DNA from: Eucommia ulmoides
Lineage: Eukaryota > Streptophyta > Magnoliopsida > Garryales > Eucommiaceae
Assembly: GCA_016647705.1 (NCBI GenBank)
Contig: CM028329.1
Location: 62,451,231 to 62,515,230, forward strand
Length of the DNA stretch: 64,000 nucleotides
Direction of reading: 5' to 3'
How positions within the stretch are numbered: position 1 is the first letter of the stretch; the number at the start of each line of letters is the position of its first letter. Made by a program: the position numbers and the translations under genes. This document shows, in pieces, positions 1 through 10,561 of this stretch. Under the pieces are notes generated by a model. That model saw only the letters and a program-made list of their open reading frames with translations, was not told where the DNA came from and did not search any database.

Positions 1-899
1 AGCATAAGAGAGTGGGTAAGGTGCAATAGGAGCTTAGGCTTTTTTATGGATGTACCAAGTGTGGTTGATTATCATCAAGCTCTTAGCAACAAAGGGTACA
101 AAGTTATGATATACAGGTATTTTTAACTTCTGAATTTGTCGAATCCCACAGCGCTTCTATATATAAGAGTAGAGGCAATCCTTCTCTTTCCAGGCGTCTT
201 TTGAGAGTGAGTTAGACCCATTGGGTTCCCATAGAATTACTTCAGAATTCAGAGTTATTGGATTGATACTATATCATCATATCTGTTAGAATCCTACGTC
301 GAATTTGTGAGACTCCACTTGATACCATATGATTTTAACATTATGCACCTTAACTTGTGATGAACTACTAACAAATTCCAGGGTTTTGCTTGGGTTGACA
401 GTGGTGATCACGACATGCTTATTACGCACATTAGTACCACAGCATGGATTCGACGTCTCAATTTGACAATGGATGAAAAATGGAGACCGTGGCTTGTAGA
501 CGGTCAAGTTGCAGGGTTGGTTCCTCCTCCTACTCCGCCGTGTACTATCTCGTCTTCTGTTTCTAGAGACTCAAGAATCAATGTTCTTAATTTTTTTTCT
601 GTCTTCAACAGATTCACAGAGAAGTATAGCAATAGAGGATATCATTTAACCTTTGCGACAGTCAAAGTAAGAACACTCCTTTGCTTTAGCTCTCTTTTTT
701 GACGACAATCCTCATCTGACAAGGCGTCTTTTGAGAATGAGTTACGTCCATTGATTTACTACATAATGAAACTGAAATTAAACAAACAAACAAACATAAA
801 TGTTGTTTGGTGCAGGGAGGGGGTCATACAGCTCCTGAGTACAAGCCCCGGGAATGTTTTGTCATGGCACAAAGGTGGTTCGCTGGTCGTCAACTCTAA
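1..899 (+). CDS. Serine carboxypeptidase-like protein, 3' part (window-truncated)
   Basis: C-terminal part of an SCPL protein (peptidase S10 family; vacuolar or secreted peptidases and acyltransferases). Four exons are visible: 1-116, 402-515, 612-666 and 816-899, joined at GT/AG sites with consistent phase and ending at TAA. The third exon (55 nt) encodes [18 protein letters not shown]. The catalytic Asp lies in GDHDM at the start of the second exon and the catalytic His in GGGHTAPEY at the start of the last; the nucleophile Ser lies upstream of the window. The last three exons match those of the neighbouring SCPL copy at 4041-7585, so the two are tandem duplicates, and this copy keeps the His the neighbour has lost. 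Peptidase versus acyltransferase activity cannot be decided from this part. Confidence 0.85.
130..250 (+). repeat. TRIM-like LTR fragment in SCPL intron
   Basis: The stretch runs from an ATCCCACA-type start through a TATATATAAG box to GGCGTCTTTTGAGAGTGAG. The same unit recurs at 693-760, 4445-4703 and 45117-45290. The best copies start TGTTGAATCCCACA and end TTTCTACA, as expected for a short LTR of about 115 bp. The family name is not determined. Confidence 0.5.
693..760 (+). repeat. TRIM-like LTR 3' fragment
   Basis: A second fragment of the same LTR-like unit lies in the last intron of the SCPL gene. It contains CAATCCTCATCTGACAAGG and a GGCGTCTTTTGAGA core followed by GTTACGTCC. It lacks the TATA-containing half. 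Confidence 0.45.
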
Positions 900-1410
900 A
901 TCTTAAGTTAGTTGTTCAAGCCGTCGGCGCAGCCGCTGCCTCCTATTCTTTCTTTACCAATTTCCCCCAGTTCTATTTTGTAAGATGATGATTAAGTAAC
1001 ATTGTACCAAAACATTCAATCTGACTCTGGTAAGATTACTCTTTTTTGCACTACTTGTTCGTGATAGTTACTGGAATTAATAATTAAATACTTAATTAAT
1101 TACGAAATTGAATAAATGAATCAAACTTGAACAATTTTATAACAAATCATAATAACAGAAAATACATACTTATAATTACAGAATCGGAAACTAAAATAGA
1201 TCGAGACTAAAGTTTGACTCTATGTCCTTAAAGTATAATTGCACTCCTATGATGTGCTAATGGTTGAATGGATATCTGTCTCCTAAGATACTAACACTCA
1301 AAACCAAAAACTCTGGTGAATTGACAAATTCTTGAATTCTCCTTGAAAGTTGGGTCTTGAAAGTGAATGTGGGATGGATTGAAACAGAAATGAAGCTCGC
1401 TTTATAGAAG

Positions 1411-2157
1411 ACTAACGACTCGTTTTGTTCGATGGAATGGAATCAGGGTAGAATGGAATGAGAGATGAAATGGAATGCATTTGTCAATGGAGTCACTATT
1501 TCATTTTCTTATTTGGTTATTATGGTATGAGAGAAAAAATTAAATAGTAAAAAATAACAAAATTCTCATAATACCCTTTATAAATATTAATTTTGAATAT
1601 ATATCTAATAATAGATTATTTAAAAAAAATTACAAAATATTAATAATATCACATATAAAAAATATTCAGAATCTACTACTTTTTTACGTACACAACTGTT
1701 ACTTTTTAAAAGAAAAATTATCAAAAGATGATTTTCAACTAGAAAATATTATTCAAGCTACACTTATCACACGATATTTACATATGAAAATAATACGATA
1801 ATACTAAACATTAATATTTCAATAACCAAATATTAAACCTGCAAAACTTAAAAATAATTTATAGTAAAGAAAACAATAAGATTAATTTACAAACTTATAT
1901 TATCAAGGAAATTAATAGTTTGCATTATTATAATAATTTACAATAGATGGATGAAATGAGTTGATTGCCAGTTGGGCTGAATGTAATGAATTGAAGAGGG
2001 CTTTTGTGGGTTTTTTTTTTTTTTTTTCCTTCCAATGGCTGGACTGATTCCAACCCAAGAACTATGATTCCATTGGACAACCAAACAATAGAATTGAAAT
2101 TGAGGATGAAATGGTGATTCCATTCCACCTCGATTTCGTTCAACCAAACAAGTCGTA
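1411..2157. mobile_element. MITE-like element with long terminal inverted repeats
   Basis: Left end ACGACTCGTTTTGTTCGA followed by a TGGAATGGAATCA block. The right end is its imperfect inverse, with GGAATGGAATCACC and an ACTTGTTTGGTTGAACG block read on the minus strand. The interior is AT-rich and noncoding. Short minus-strand ORFs at 1928-2324 are chance frames of this element. The family is not assigned. The stretch 900-1410 upstream holds nothing I recognise. Confidence 0.45.
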
Positions 2158-2231
2158 AGAGACACTGTTAGAATGGATGCAACACTCCAAAAAGGGATGA
2201 AGTTCAAACATTTACATATAAACCAAAAAAA

Positions 2232-2680
2232 TCTAACGCTGCGTTTGGTACGCTGGAATGGAATGAAATGAAATGGAATGACAATAAAATTGAAATTAGT
2301 ATGGTAATGAAATAAAATAATCATTACTATTTCTATTTTGGTGGCGAAAGAGATTACATGTGGTATTAGAATGACATCAAATGGTAAAATAGTAATTTAA
2401 TTGAATTTTCAAACGTTATAGTAATTAATTTAATTAAATTTAATTCCAATTCAAATAGTAATTTAATAATATTTGTCTTGTTTTTTGGCCGATTATTGAT
2501 TAAAATTTAATCCCATGTAATTGAGATTAACCAATCCCATGTTTTGTGGGATTAGAGAATTCTTGATAATGAGAACGAGATTACATTTCATATACCAAAC
2601 ATAGGAATTAAATGACCATTTCCATGACCATTTTAATTCCATCTCGAATCTCACGTACCAAACGCTACCTAATTTTTTGG
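2232..2680. mobile_element. MITE-like element (GCGTTTGGTAC ends)
   Basis: The left end GCGTTTGGTACGCTGGAATGG and the right end, which reads GGTAGCGTTTGGTACGTG on the minus strand, form an inverted repeat around an AT-rich noncoding core. A SINE copy abuts the right end. No coding potential is seen. Confidence 0.4.
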
Positions 2681-2797
2681 GTAAACCCAGGGTATCCCCC
2701 GCACCACGATTGGGGGAGACTAATCCCTCGAGGTACTGTCGGGCGCCGAAGCGGGCACCTCTTCCAACAGAGCACTCTCCATACACAACCTCCAGGT
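2680..2797 (-). mobile_element. 5'-truncated tRNA-derived SINE
   Basis: On the minus strand this segment matches the 3' two thirds of the SINE at 47889-48076. Shared blocks include GGTTGTGTATGGAGAGTG, GAGGTGCCCGCTTCGGCGCC and GATTAGTCTCC. The promoter boxes A and B present in the other copy are missing, so this copy is truncated at its 5' end. Confidence 0.7.
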
Positions 2798-2880
2798 TGT
2801 GCTGTAATTTACCCTACTTCCATTGTTCTCCCTTTTTCTGATTTTTGTTTGGTCAATGGTGATGAATTTACCTTAAAATA

Positions 2881-4040
2881 ATAGAGAGAATCATTTAAAA
2901 TAATGAATAAAATCCTACTGATTACAATCATAACTTGGGAAAACGATTGGCCATATTTAATAACAAGGGGATATAGTTAGAGTTGTTTGATATGATAGAT
3001 TTTTGAAAGTATTTTTTTTTGAATAATTGTAAATGAAAAACAAAAACACAAAAATATTTTAATGCATTTTTCTTTCCATTTTTCCAACGGCGGGTTGGGG
3101 GGTGTTACGAGGATAGGGTCTGGCGGTTAGGAGTGGAGTCTTAGGTCCCGTTTGTTAACCCAATTAATGACATGTTTGATAAAAAAAACAAGCACTTAAA
3201 ACTGAGTAAATTAAGCATTTAATTAATTAAGTGTGTTTGACAAATGTAATGAAAATTACTTAATTAAGTTAACTTAAAAATTAAGTGAAATATTAAGTTA
3301 AAAATTCAGTAAAATCTTCCCCCTTTTTTTTTTTTTTTTTTTTTTTTTTTGTTCGTTCAGAAAGTGCTCATCAATTTTTCAAATTAAAAAAAAAGAAAAA
3401 AATTGACCATTTTGCCTTCATTCAATAGGTTTCGTTTCGGGCTTGTCAAATTAAAAATTATTTAAAAAAATAATATATTTTTAATATATTATTGGTGTTT
3501 TTATTTTATTGTTTTTTTTTTTTGTTTTGTTTTGTGTATCTTCTTGATTCAAGGGCAATTATGTAAATTAAATCATTTTTAACATTCAAAATTTGTACTT
3601 ATCAAACAATTGTTTGATAAAAAAATTAAGCACTTAATTTTCAGCACTTAAAAATTAAGTCATTATCAAACAAACTCTAAGTATATTAAGTATTTATTAA
3701 ATTAAATACATTTGACAATAAAATTAAATAATCACTTAAAAAAATAGACATCACTTAAATAATTGTTCAAAATTTTAAGTGATGTGTAGATCATTTAATT
3801 TTTTAACACTTATCACTTAATATCATAAAATATTTAATTATCACAACCAAACCAAAATTTTATACCGATACTGTAAAATCTCAAAAAAATAAAAAATAAA
3901 ATAAAATTATATACAAAAAAAAATTATAAGTAGCTAAAAATCTCACTGAACACTGAACATCAGTATCCTCAACCATTTTTCACGTTTTTCCTCTTCTTCC
4001 TCACCATTCATCATCGTCTCTGCTTCAAGTCATTGACTTC
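2881..4040. other. AT-rich intergenic region with MITE-like repeat
   Basis: No gene is visible. At about 3145-3690 lies an AT-rich element whose left (CATGTTTGATAAAAAAAAC, CACTTAAAAC) and right (AAAAATTAAGTCATTATCAAAC) ends are inverse of each other. It resembles the element at 17677-18312. A poly-T run of about 30 lies near 3320-3350. The last 100 bases are a plausible promoter and 5' UTR of the SCPL copy that follows. Confidence 0.5.
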
Positions 4041-4444
4041 ATGAAGCTCCAAACACTACTAGTTTTCTTGGCTCTCTGCAACACGGCGGCCGCATCGGCA
4101 TCACCGTCGGTGATCGAGTCTCTACCGGGGTTCCCGGGTACTCTGCCTTTCAAACTTGAAACCGGATATGTATACATACATATGTACATGTATCTACGAC
4201 TTCATCCATGTTTTGTAAATCCAGTAGTGTTGATCATGTAAGCTACTACCAGTTGCTCTTTCGTTTTGGAAGAATGTATAAATAACTGTGGAGTGTGGGC
4301 GAATCTAACTATTCTATTGCTTCATTGAGTCAGAAAAGGATCCGATCAATGACCCGCTTTTACTTTGGATCAGTGGAGGCCCTGCTTGTTCTTCTCTCTG
4401 GCCTTGTTTTCGAAACTGGTAACCTTTTCTGACAATCCTTCTTG

Positions 4445-4703
4445 AAAAGCCGTCTTTTGAGAGTGAGTTACGTCCCTTACATTTCTACAGAGTCAAGTCC
4501 TTGTATGATGTTGGGCGTGTTCAATCCCACGTCGATGTTGGGCCTCCGCAGTGGTTTGGCAAAGTTAACTCTGCGTGTAAGGGAGCATGTTAAATCTCAT
4601 ATCATTTGTGTTACCTGATACTAAGTTATATATAAAATCTAGGTCAATCTTTCTCTTTGAAGGCGTCTTTTGAGAGTGAATTAAGCCCCTTGAGTTTCTA
4701 CAG
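4445..4703 (+). mobile_element. TRIM-like retrotransposon remnant
   Basis: Two copies of an LTR-like unit flank a short interior. The 3' part of a left copy (CGTCTTTTGAGAGTGAG, ending TTTCTACAG) lies at about 4445-4490. A complete right copy runs about 4590-4702, starting TGTTAAATC, with a TTATATATAAAA box and ending TTTCTACA. The interior contains CCCACGTCGATGTTGGGCC. There is no coding capacity. It sits where an SCPL exon is missing. Confidence 0.55.
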
Positions 4704-4734
4704 TACAAAATTTAAAAATTTTCTTTATACAGTA

Positions 4735-4880
4735 CACACGTTACAATAATTTTTTTCAAAATTCAAAGTTAATGTACACAAGAAACTTACTACAATTTTT
4801 TCATGTAGAAAATTACAACTTTGACCTTTTAACATTTGATATAATTATTGGACTTTTCGAAAAATTACTGTATCGTATGG
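4735..4880. mobile_element. Short palindromic MITE-like repeat
   Basis: AT-rich foldback sequence of about 130 bp built from TACAATAATTTTTTTCAAAATT and its rough inverse ending CGAAAAATTACTGTA. Similar elements lie near 15005-15135, 25338-25455, 41770-41870 and 46600-46735. No gene is present. Confidence 0.4.
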
Positions 4881-7076
4881 ACTGGATATATATTATTGGG
4901 TTACAAAATTTGGGGTTACTAGCAAAATACCCTTTTCTTTAACCTTCTAATCTATTCAATTTCATTTTTTCTTGGGTTTGGAATTCACCATCATTCCATT
5001 TGACCCCTTATTCATGGACAAAGGTGATGATCTTCCCCATGTAGCCTTTTAGATGTATACATCCTTTTTAATGTGCTATTACTGAATTTTGCTACATTTT
5101 GCAGTTTGCCAACATTATATTTCTAGATAAACCGGCGGGAACTGGATTCTCATACGCAACAAATCCAAAAGGTTACTATACCTCGGACACGAAAATGGCA
5201 AAAGATATCTCTAGTTTCCTCAGGAAGGTGAGTTGGGCTGTAAGAAACGCTGCCATGCACGGCTAGTAAGAGCTAATGTTTTTCACATGAGCGTGAAAAT
5301 TAATACGACTTCAATCAATGCAGTGGTTGATTGAGCACCCCAAGTACATTGAAAATCCCCTTTATGTTGGTGGTGATTCGTACTCTGGCAAAACAATTCC
5401 AATGATTGTTCTAGAGATATCAAATGGTATTATTGTTTGGTTGTTCGTTTATCCTCTTGATTTCAGTTAGTTTGAGTTATAATTTTTGACGCGTGTCAGG
5501 TAATGAAGTGTCGAGCATACCACAAATTTCAGTCAAGGTGTAATACATAGCCTAATATAACTATGCCCGTTTCCCCTATTGCTTTCATCTAATTGTTGGT
5601 ATGATGTTTTGTTCTATAGGGATACATTATTGGCAATGGACAAACTGATGACATAGATGAAACAAACGCAGTAGTGCCCTATGCTCGTAACTTGGGGTTG
5701 ATATCGAACGAGTATTATGAGGTCAAAACTTAAGCGCTCACAATTTGTGTGTTTTTAAACGATTACATTATCAACTTCTAAAATGGTGTTATTTGTTTCA
5801 GACAGCCAGAAGCAGCTGCAAAGAGAACTACTCCTTTCCAGATCCAAACAATGTAAAATGCAACAGGTATCTTCAGCTAATCAAAGAGGTAACGGATATA
5901 AATATTCGAATGCTTAACTTTTTACTCTTTTTTTTTTTTTTCATTTTTTTGTTGGCTTTGACATGTATGGTTTGAAATTTTAGTGCATTGCAAGATTAAA
6001 CACACAGGATATGTTGTCACCTAATTGTCCCAAAGGCCAACCAAAGCTGAATAAATTTTTGTTGGGCAGTTTCTTTGAAGACAAGTCAGTGGACCTTCTC
6101 TTACCATCCCAACGAGCAGAATCATGTATTCTGGTGACCATCCTCCTCTTCTCAATCTAAATCTCATCTCTGCTTATTATGTTCATGCACCTGCAAGCAG
6201 AAAATGAACACCTTAACACCAATTTGCAGGATCAAATTCACATGCTTTCTGTTGTTTGGGCAAATGATCGTAGTATTCAAGAAGCTCTTCACATTCGAAA
6301 TGTATGCTTAACCCTTCCAACGCCATAGCATTATAGAAATACAAGCTGTTATTACTTAACCGTGTCGGGAAGGCAAAATGTCCAATGCTCACGATATTTT
6401 TTATCCTGAAAATCAGGGGACAATTACAGAATGGGTAAGGTGCAATTTCAGCTTAGCCTATTCTGATGCCTTCATAAGGAATGTAACAAGCTCAGTTGAA
6501 TATCACCAGATTCTTAGTAAAAAGGCTTATCAAGCTTTAATATACAGGTAACAGCTCATCTACCTTTGCCTGCTTATTTAAGACTTCATGTCATCAAATG
6601 TTTATTATCAAATGCCTGTTCGTGGATGCTTAAGACTGGATAAACTTCGTTTCCCTAACATTCGGAAGATTAAAGGAATTTTTTAGGACATATTTTTTGA
6701 CTGAATTTTTTGATTTTTTGTTAAATTATTTGTTGTTTCGGTTATTTTCAGAGTTCAGGTATCGCCCCCCTCTGAGTTTTGTATTCTTTGGATTCATTAA
6801 TAAAGCTCTCCTTGCACTGCCGAGGTTTACAAAAAAAAAAAAAAAAAATGAGGTCAAAGGTAGACTGATATTGCGATTTTTCCTGGCAGTGGTGATCACG
6901 ACATGCTTGTTCCATATATTAGTACCATAGGATGGATCGATCGTCTCAATTTGACAATTGAGGAAAATTGGAGACCATGGTTTGTGGATGGACAAGTTGC
7001 AGGGTTGGTTCCTATAGCTTCACTTAGTTAAAGAAAATTATCCAGCATGATGGTGGATGATGGACCTGCATTTGGT

Positions 7077-7440
7077 GAAGCGGCGTTACTTTCATGCAGG
7101 ATGAATTTTTTTTTACCTCTAGTCACAAGAATCAATTTTTACAACTATGAAAAATGTATTTTAAACAGGTACACGGAGAAGTACAAGAATGACGGATACC
7201 ATCTGACGTTTGCAACAGTTAAAGTAAGAACAAATTAGCATCAAGCATGTTTTGATGTGAAGCGGCGTTACTGTCATGCAGGATGAATTTTTTTTACCCT
7301 CTAGTCACAAGAATCAATTTTTACAACTATGAAAAATGTATTTTAAACAGGTACACGGAGAAGTACAAGAATGACGGATACCATCTGACGTTTGCAACAG
7401 TTAAAGTAAGAACAAATTAGCATCAAGCATGTTTTGATGT
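7077..7440 (+). repeat. 182-bp tandem duplication spanning an SCPL exon
   Basis: Units 7077-7258 and 7259-7440 have equal length and differ at only about three positions by eye (ACTTTCATG versus ACTGTCATG, and the T-run/C-run next to ACCTCT). Each unit contains the whole 55-nt exon, encoding [18 protein letters not shown], with its own acceptor and donor. The near identity points to a recent event. Confidence 0.9.
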
Positions 7441-7585
7441 GAAATTCAACAAAAATGAAGGAATGAAAAACTAATCTTTTTGGTTGGTGCAGGGAGCGGG
7501 TCAGATAGCACCTGAAGACAAGCCCAAGGAATGTTTTGCCATGGCTCGAAGTTGGCTCTCGAGTAGTCATTTGCAGAATGTATAG

Positions 7586-7944
7586 GTATTCACCCTCCTA
7601 TTTGTTTAGCAATTCCTCACACCATAAGAGCAGAACACTTCAAATGTTCTAACCATGTATCAGAATCACTAGGACGGATGGCATATTTGTATAACAACAT
7701 TGATTTCGATTACTTTATAAAATGTAGAGCAATTCAAACCCCTCCATCTCTCTTCTTTTACAGTCGGTTGCTACTTTGGTTTATTCATATGTGATTGCAC
7801 GTTATATGGAAACTGGATCGCTTCTCATAGGAACAGTTTCCCAATATACAGCTCTTTGTTCAGTGAAAAAGTATAGAAAAATAAAAATAAGAAGAAATAC
7901 TTCTGTAACTCACAAATTATTAAGAAGTCCCCAAGCTTAACGGG
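7586..7944. other. Tail-to-tail intergenic region
   Basis: It lies between the stop of the + strand SCPL copy and the stop of the minus-strand EIL3-like gene, so it should contain both 3' UTRs. No additional gene or repeat is recognised. Confidence 0.6.
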
Positions 7945-9780
7945 TTATGCCCCGAAGTAATGCATCAAGTCATCATCAACCAAAAAGTCGAAGTCGCTGG
8001 TGTCTAATGGACTTGTTCCGTCAATTCCTAGACTGAATGGACTGTTGAGTCCTGTATAATCAAGTGAAAGGCTGTTGACTGGAGACCCTAATTCATCCTC
8101 GAGTATTCTATCTCCCTCGTTCTGAAATGTTTCTTTTACATAGTAGTGTAGATCTCTCGAAGAACTATCATTTCCATTTCTACCAACGGCTGGCAAATGA
8201 GCACTAGAATCCTCTCGTGCAATTTGCAGCTGATGAAACTCCATCTGGGACTGCTGCTCATTATGAGGGAGCCCAAATTCTACCGGTGAATTATAAATAT
8301 CGTAGGTAGTGCCTTGATGCAAACCAGAAGGAGGGTCGTTATGGTGTAACCGAGAACCCCCATGAGGAGAATCATATGGTGGTACGAGCTCAGAATTTTG
8401 AACCACCGGCTTGCTTCTTGGAATTTTGCTTGGTGTGGATATCAAATTGCTTACATTGTTGAAGTTAGAAACTGGTAACTGCATATTGGAGTGGTTCATA
8501 TCAGGCAGAGCGTTTCCAGACTTATCACGAGGATGAAGATCATTTATCGCCTCTTTATCGCCTTGGGTCAATGTCAAACGTTGTCTTTTTTGCTTGGGTT
8601 CGGTTGTAACATTGGCAGGCGTACTGCCAGATTTTTTGACATTCATTGGTTGATTTATCCTTTCACCATCATCAATGGCATCAACATCATAGTCACTGTC
8701 ACTGCTACTAGAAGGTTTATTATTGTTCTCGCTCATTCCAGACGACACATCCTCACTACCAGGCTCCTGCTGAGTGAAGGCCGCCTCTTCCCTGCTCAGC
8801 ACACCCAACCAGATTGAACTCTCCTTAGCAGTCATCTTATCCTGTAAGCATTTTGACTGCCGAACAAACCTCCTGATTTTTGCAATATCAGGTGACATAT
8901 GCTTTATGACGGCTGTAAGAATACCAACTTTCCACATTTTCTTCAAATTGTGCGGTTTCTTGTAAGGGGGACTTTGACCCACTTTTTGCCCTAATTTCGT
9001 CCACCATTCCTCAGTCCCAGTCGGCCACCAAGGAGGTGGAATGCCCTTCTCCAATGGGTACTTCCTCTGAGGTGGATCACAGTGCTGCATCAAAGAAGAC
9101 AGCAGAGAACCCAAAGTCGAATCCTGCAAATCGTGAAGACCCGATTGGGAGTTTCTGTTTTGATTACCCATTTTTTCAGCCTTGGCTTCTTCATATTTGG
9201 CTATGGCTGCAGGCCCGTTCTTATCGAACTTGACCTTCTCTTTCCACCAAGCCCTTACGTTGTCCGACGAGCCACTGACAGGTTTGCCCTTCTCGGGGAT
9301 GATCCCGTACACAAATCCCCGGGCTCTGCACACTTCCATTAGCTTCAACATGTATTTCAAAATCCCATCATGGGCTCTTGACATTTTCTTTCGCCGAGCC
9401 TGATCAGTGGTGGGCTTCCGCTTCTGCTTCTCTGCAGCAGCTAGCTGGGCTTCAAGTTTCTTCCTCTCTTTGATCCTCTTGAGCTTGATTTGGTCCTTCC
9501 ACATTCGTCTCTCCAATTCTTCCGACTCAATCTCTTCATCGCTAACATCCTTCTCATCAGCTTCAATATCGAAACTGCCGCACAAGGCATCATCATCATC
9601 ATCATCATCAATCCAACAAAATCAAAATCAAATTACAGATGAAAATCTAAAGCTTCTTGAACTTCAAATAAGATACCCAGCATTCAATTACAGAATTCAA
9701 AGCAAAATTGAAGCATTTGTTTGAAGAACAGTGTGTTTACCATACCCAATATCAGCTCCAATCTCTTCGAATGCATCCAT
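7945..9780 (-). CDS. EIL3: EIN3-like transcription factor, EIL3/SLIM1 type
   Basis: Nuclear DNA-binding regulator of the EIN3/EIL family; EIL3/SLIM1 members control sulfur-deficiency responses. Two coding exons: 9746-9780 (ATG at 9780) and 7945-9574, joined by a GT-AG intron of 171 bp, give 1665 nt (554 residues plus TAA). The start is chosen because it yields [19 protein letters not shown] running in phase into the acidic [18 protein letters not shown] block. Next come a basic KRIKERKK segment, the core DNA-binding region ([53 protein letters not shown]) and the WWPTG...[10 protein letters not shown] region. The C-terminus ends [10 protein letters not shown], as in EIL3 proteins. The acidic N-terminus and this C-terminus favour EIL3 over EIN3/EIL1. 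It appears intact. Confidence 0.9.
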
Positions 9781-10561
9781 CTTTATCTCGATGTCCACCT
9801 GAACTCAAGCAACCCTAGAAAAAAAAATGAAGAGTAGTTCCTATTTTCTCTCTCTTAGTCGAAAGCAGCAAAACAGGGGCAGTAAACTGTATTTGCGCAC
9901 TATACGTGCGTGCTTGCGTGCGCGAGAGAGAGAGAGGGTGGCGGCGGCGGCGGCGCCACTTGGAGAAGGAGACAAAAACACTACAGGGTCATCTCGGACC
10001 ATCCTGAAATGAATTTCATTTCTTTGACAAATGATTTTCTGTAATTCTTATCCACGACCTGCTTTTTGTAAAATTTTTGTCTGAATTTTCACTACATTAT
10101 TCGAACCGGGGAAGAAGTGGCGCAAGCTTTTTACTGTTCATCCCAACACAGGTGGGCTCCACGTTATCGCCGTTTTCTCAACGGTCAACCAATTCCCATC
10201 CATGCGCCGACCGACTTGAAGCTAAACAGGTACATGCATGCTCAGAACTTGCATCCATGAATTGAATGTCCAGATTCAATGGATAATATTACATGTGACA
10301 AAATGGCCTTATTATTACAATCATTGTTTGGATTAAGCAGCCGACAAAATCCCATGCCGACAAAATCCCATGTTCTTTCGTCAAGTATGTAAACAACATA
10401 GAACAATTTCATAGATACTAAATAGGTTTTAAACATTTAACAACACCATTTTACCTGGCATTGCCAATAAATAATCCTTACAAAAAAATAAAAAAATAAA
10501 AAAATAAAAAAATAAAATAAAAGAAGCTCCGTTTTGCTTGCTTCAGCTTCTTCTGCTTATA
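9781..10561. other. EIL3-like promoter/5' UTR and MCTP 3' flank
   Basis: Both neighbours are on the minus strand, so this holds the upstream region of the EIL3-like gene and the 3' UTR of the MCTP gene. A GA run followed by a GGCGGC run lies at about 9922-9955 (CT and GCC repeats in the gene's direction), plausibly in its 5' UTR. A 16-bp unit, GCCGACAAAATCCCAT, is repeated twice near 10340-10371. An (AAAAAAT)n microsatellite sits at about 10484-10522. Confidence 0.6.

Larger units (their letters stand above)
4041..7585 (+). pseudogene. Serine carboxypeptidase-like pseudogene
   Basis: SCPL copy with an ATG-initiated signal-peptide exon (MKLQTLLVFLALCN...). Recognisable exons: 4041 to about 4167, about 4286-4420, 5105-5227, 5324-5426 (active-site GGDSYSG), 5500-5537, 5620-5721, 5802-5888, 5984-6133, 6230-6301, 6417-6547, 6890-7003 (catalytic Asp in GDHDM), 7169-7223 or 7351-7405, and 7493-7585. 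The exon near 4330-4420 reads GGPACS and then shifts frame before the expected LSGLVFE. The family exon that should follow (normally ending near SWTKV) is missing and a TRIM element occupies that intron. The last exon reads GAGQIAPED where the family and the neighbour have GGGHTAPEY, so the catalytic His is Gln. The 55-nt exon is duplicated. Together these indicate a dead gene, although many splice sites remain intact. Confidence 0.8.

Noticed and set aside
8491-9724. Several + strand frames over the EIL3-like gene
   Set aside because: They are antisense to the conserved EIN3-like coding sequence and carry no recognisable domain.
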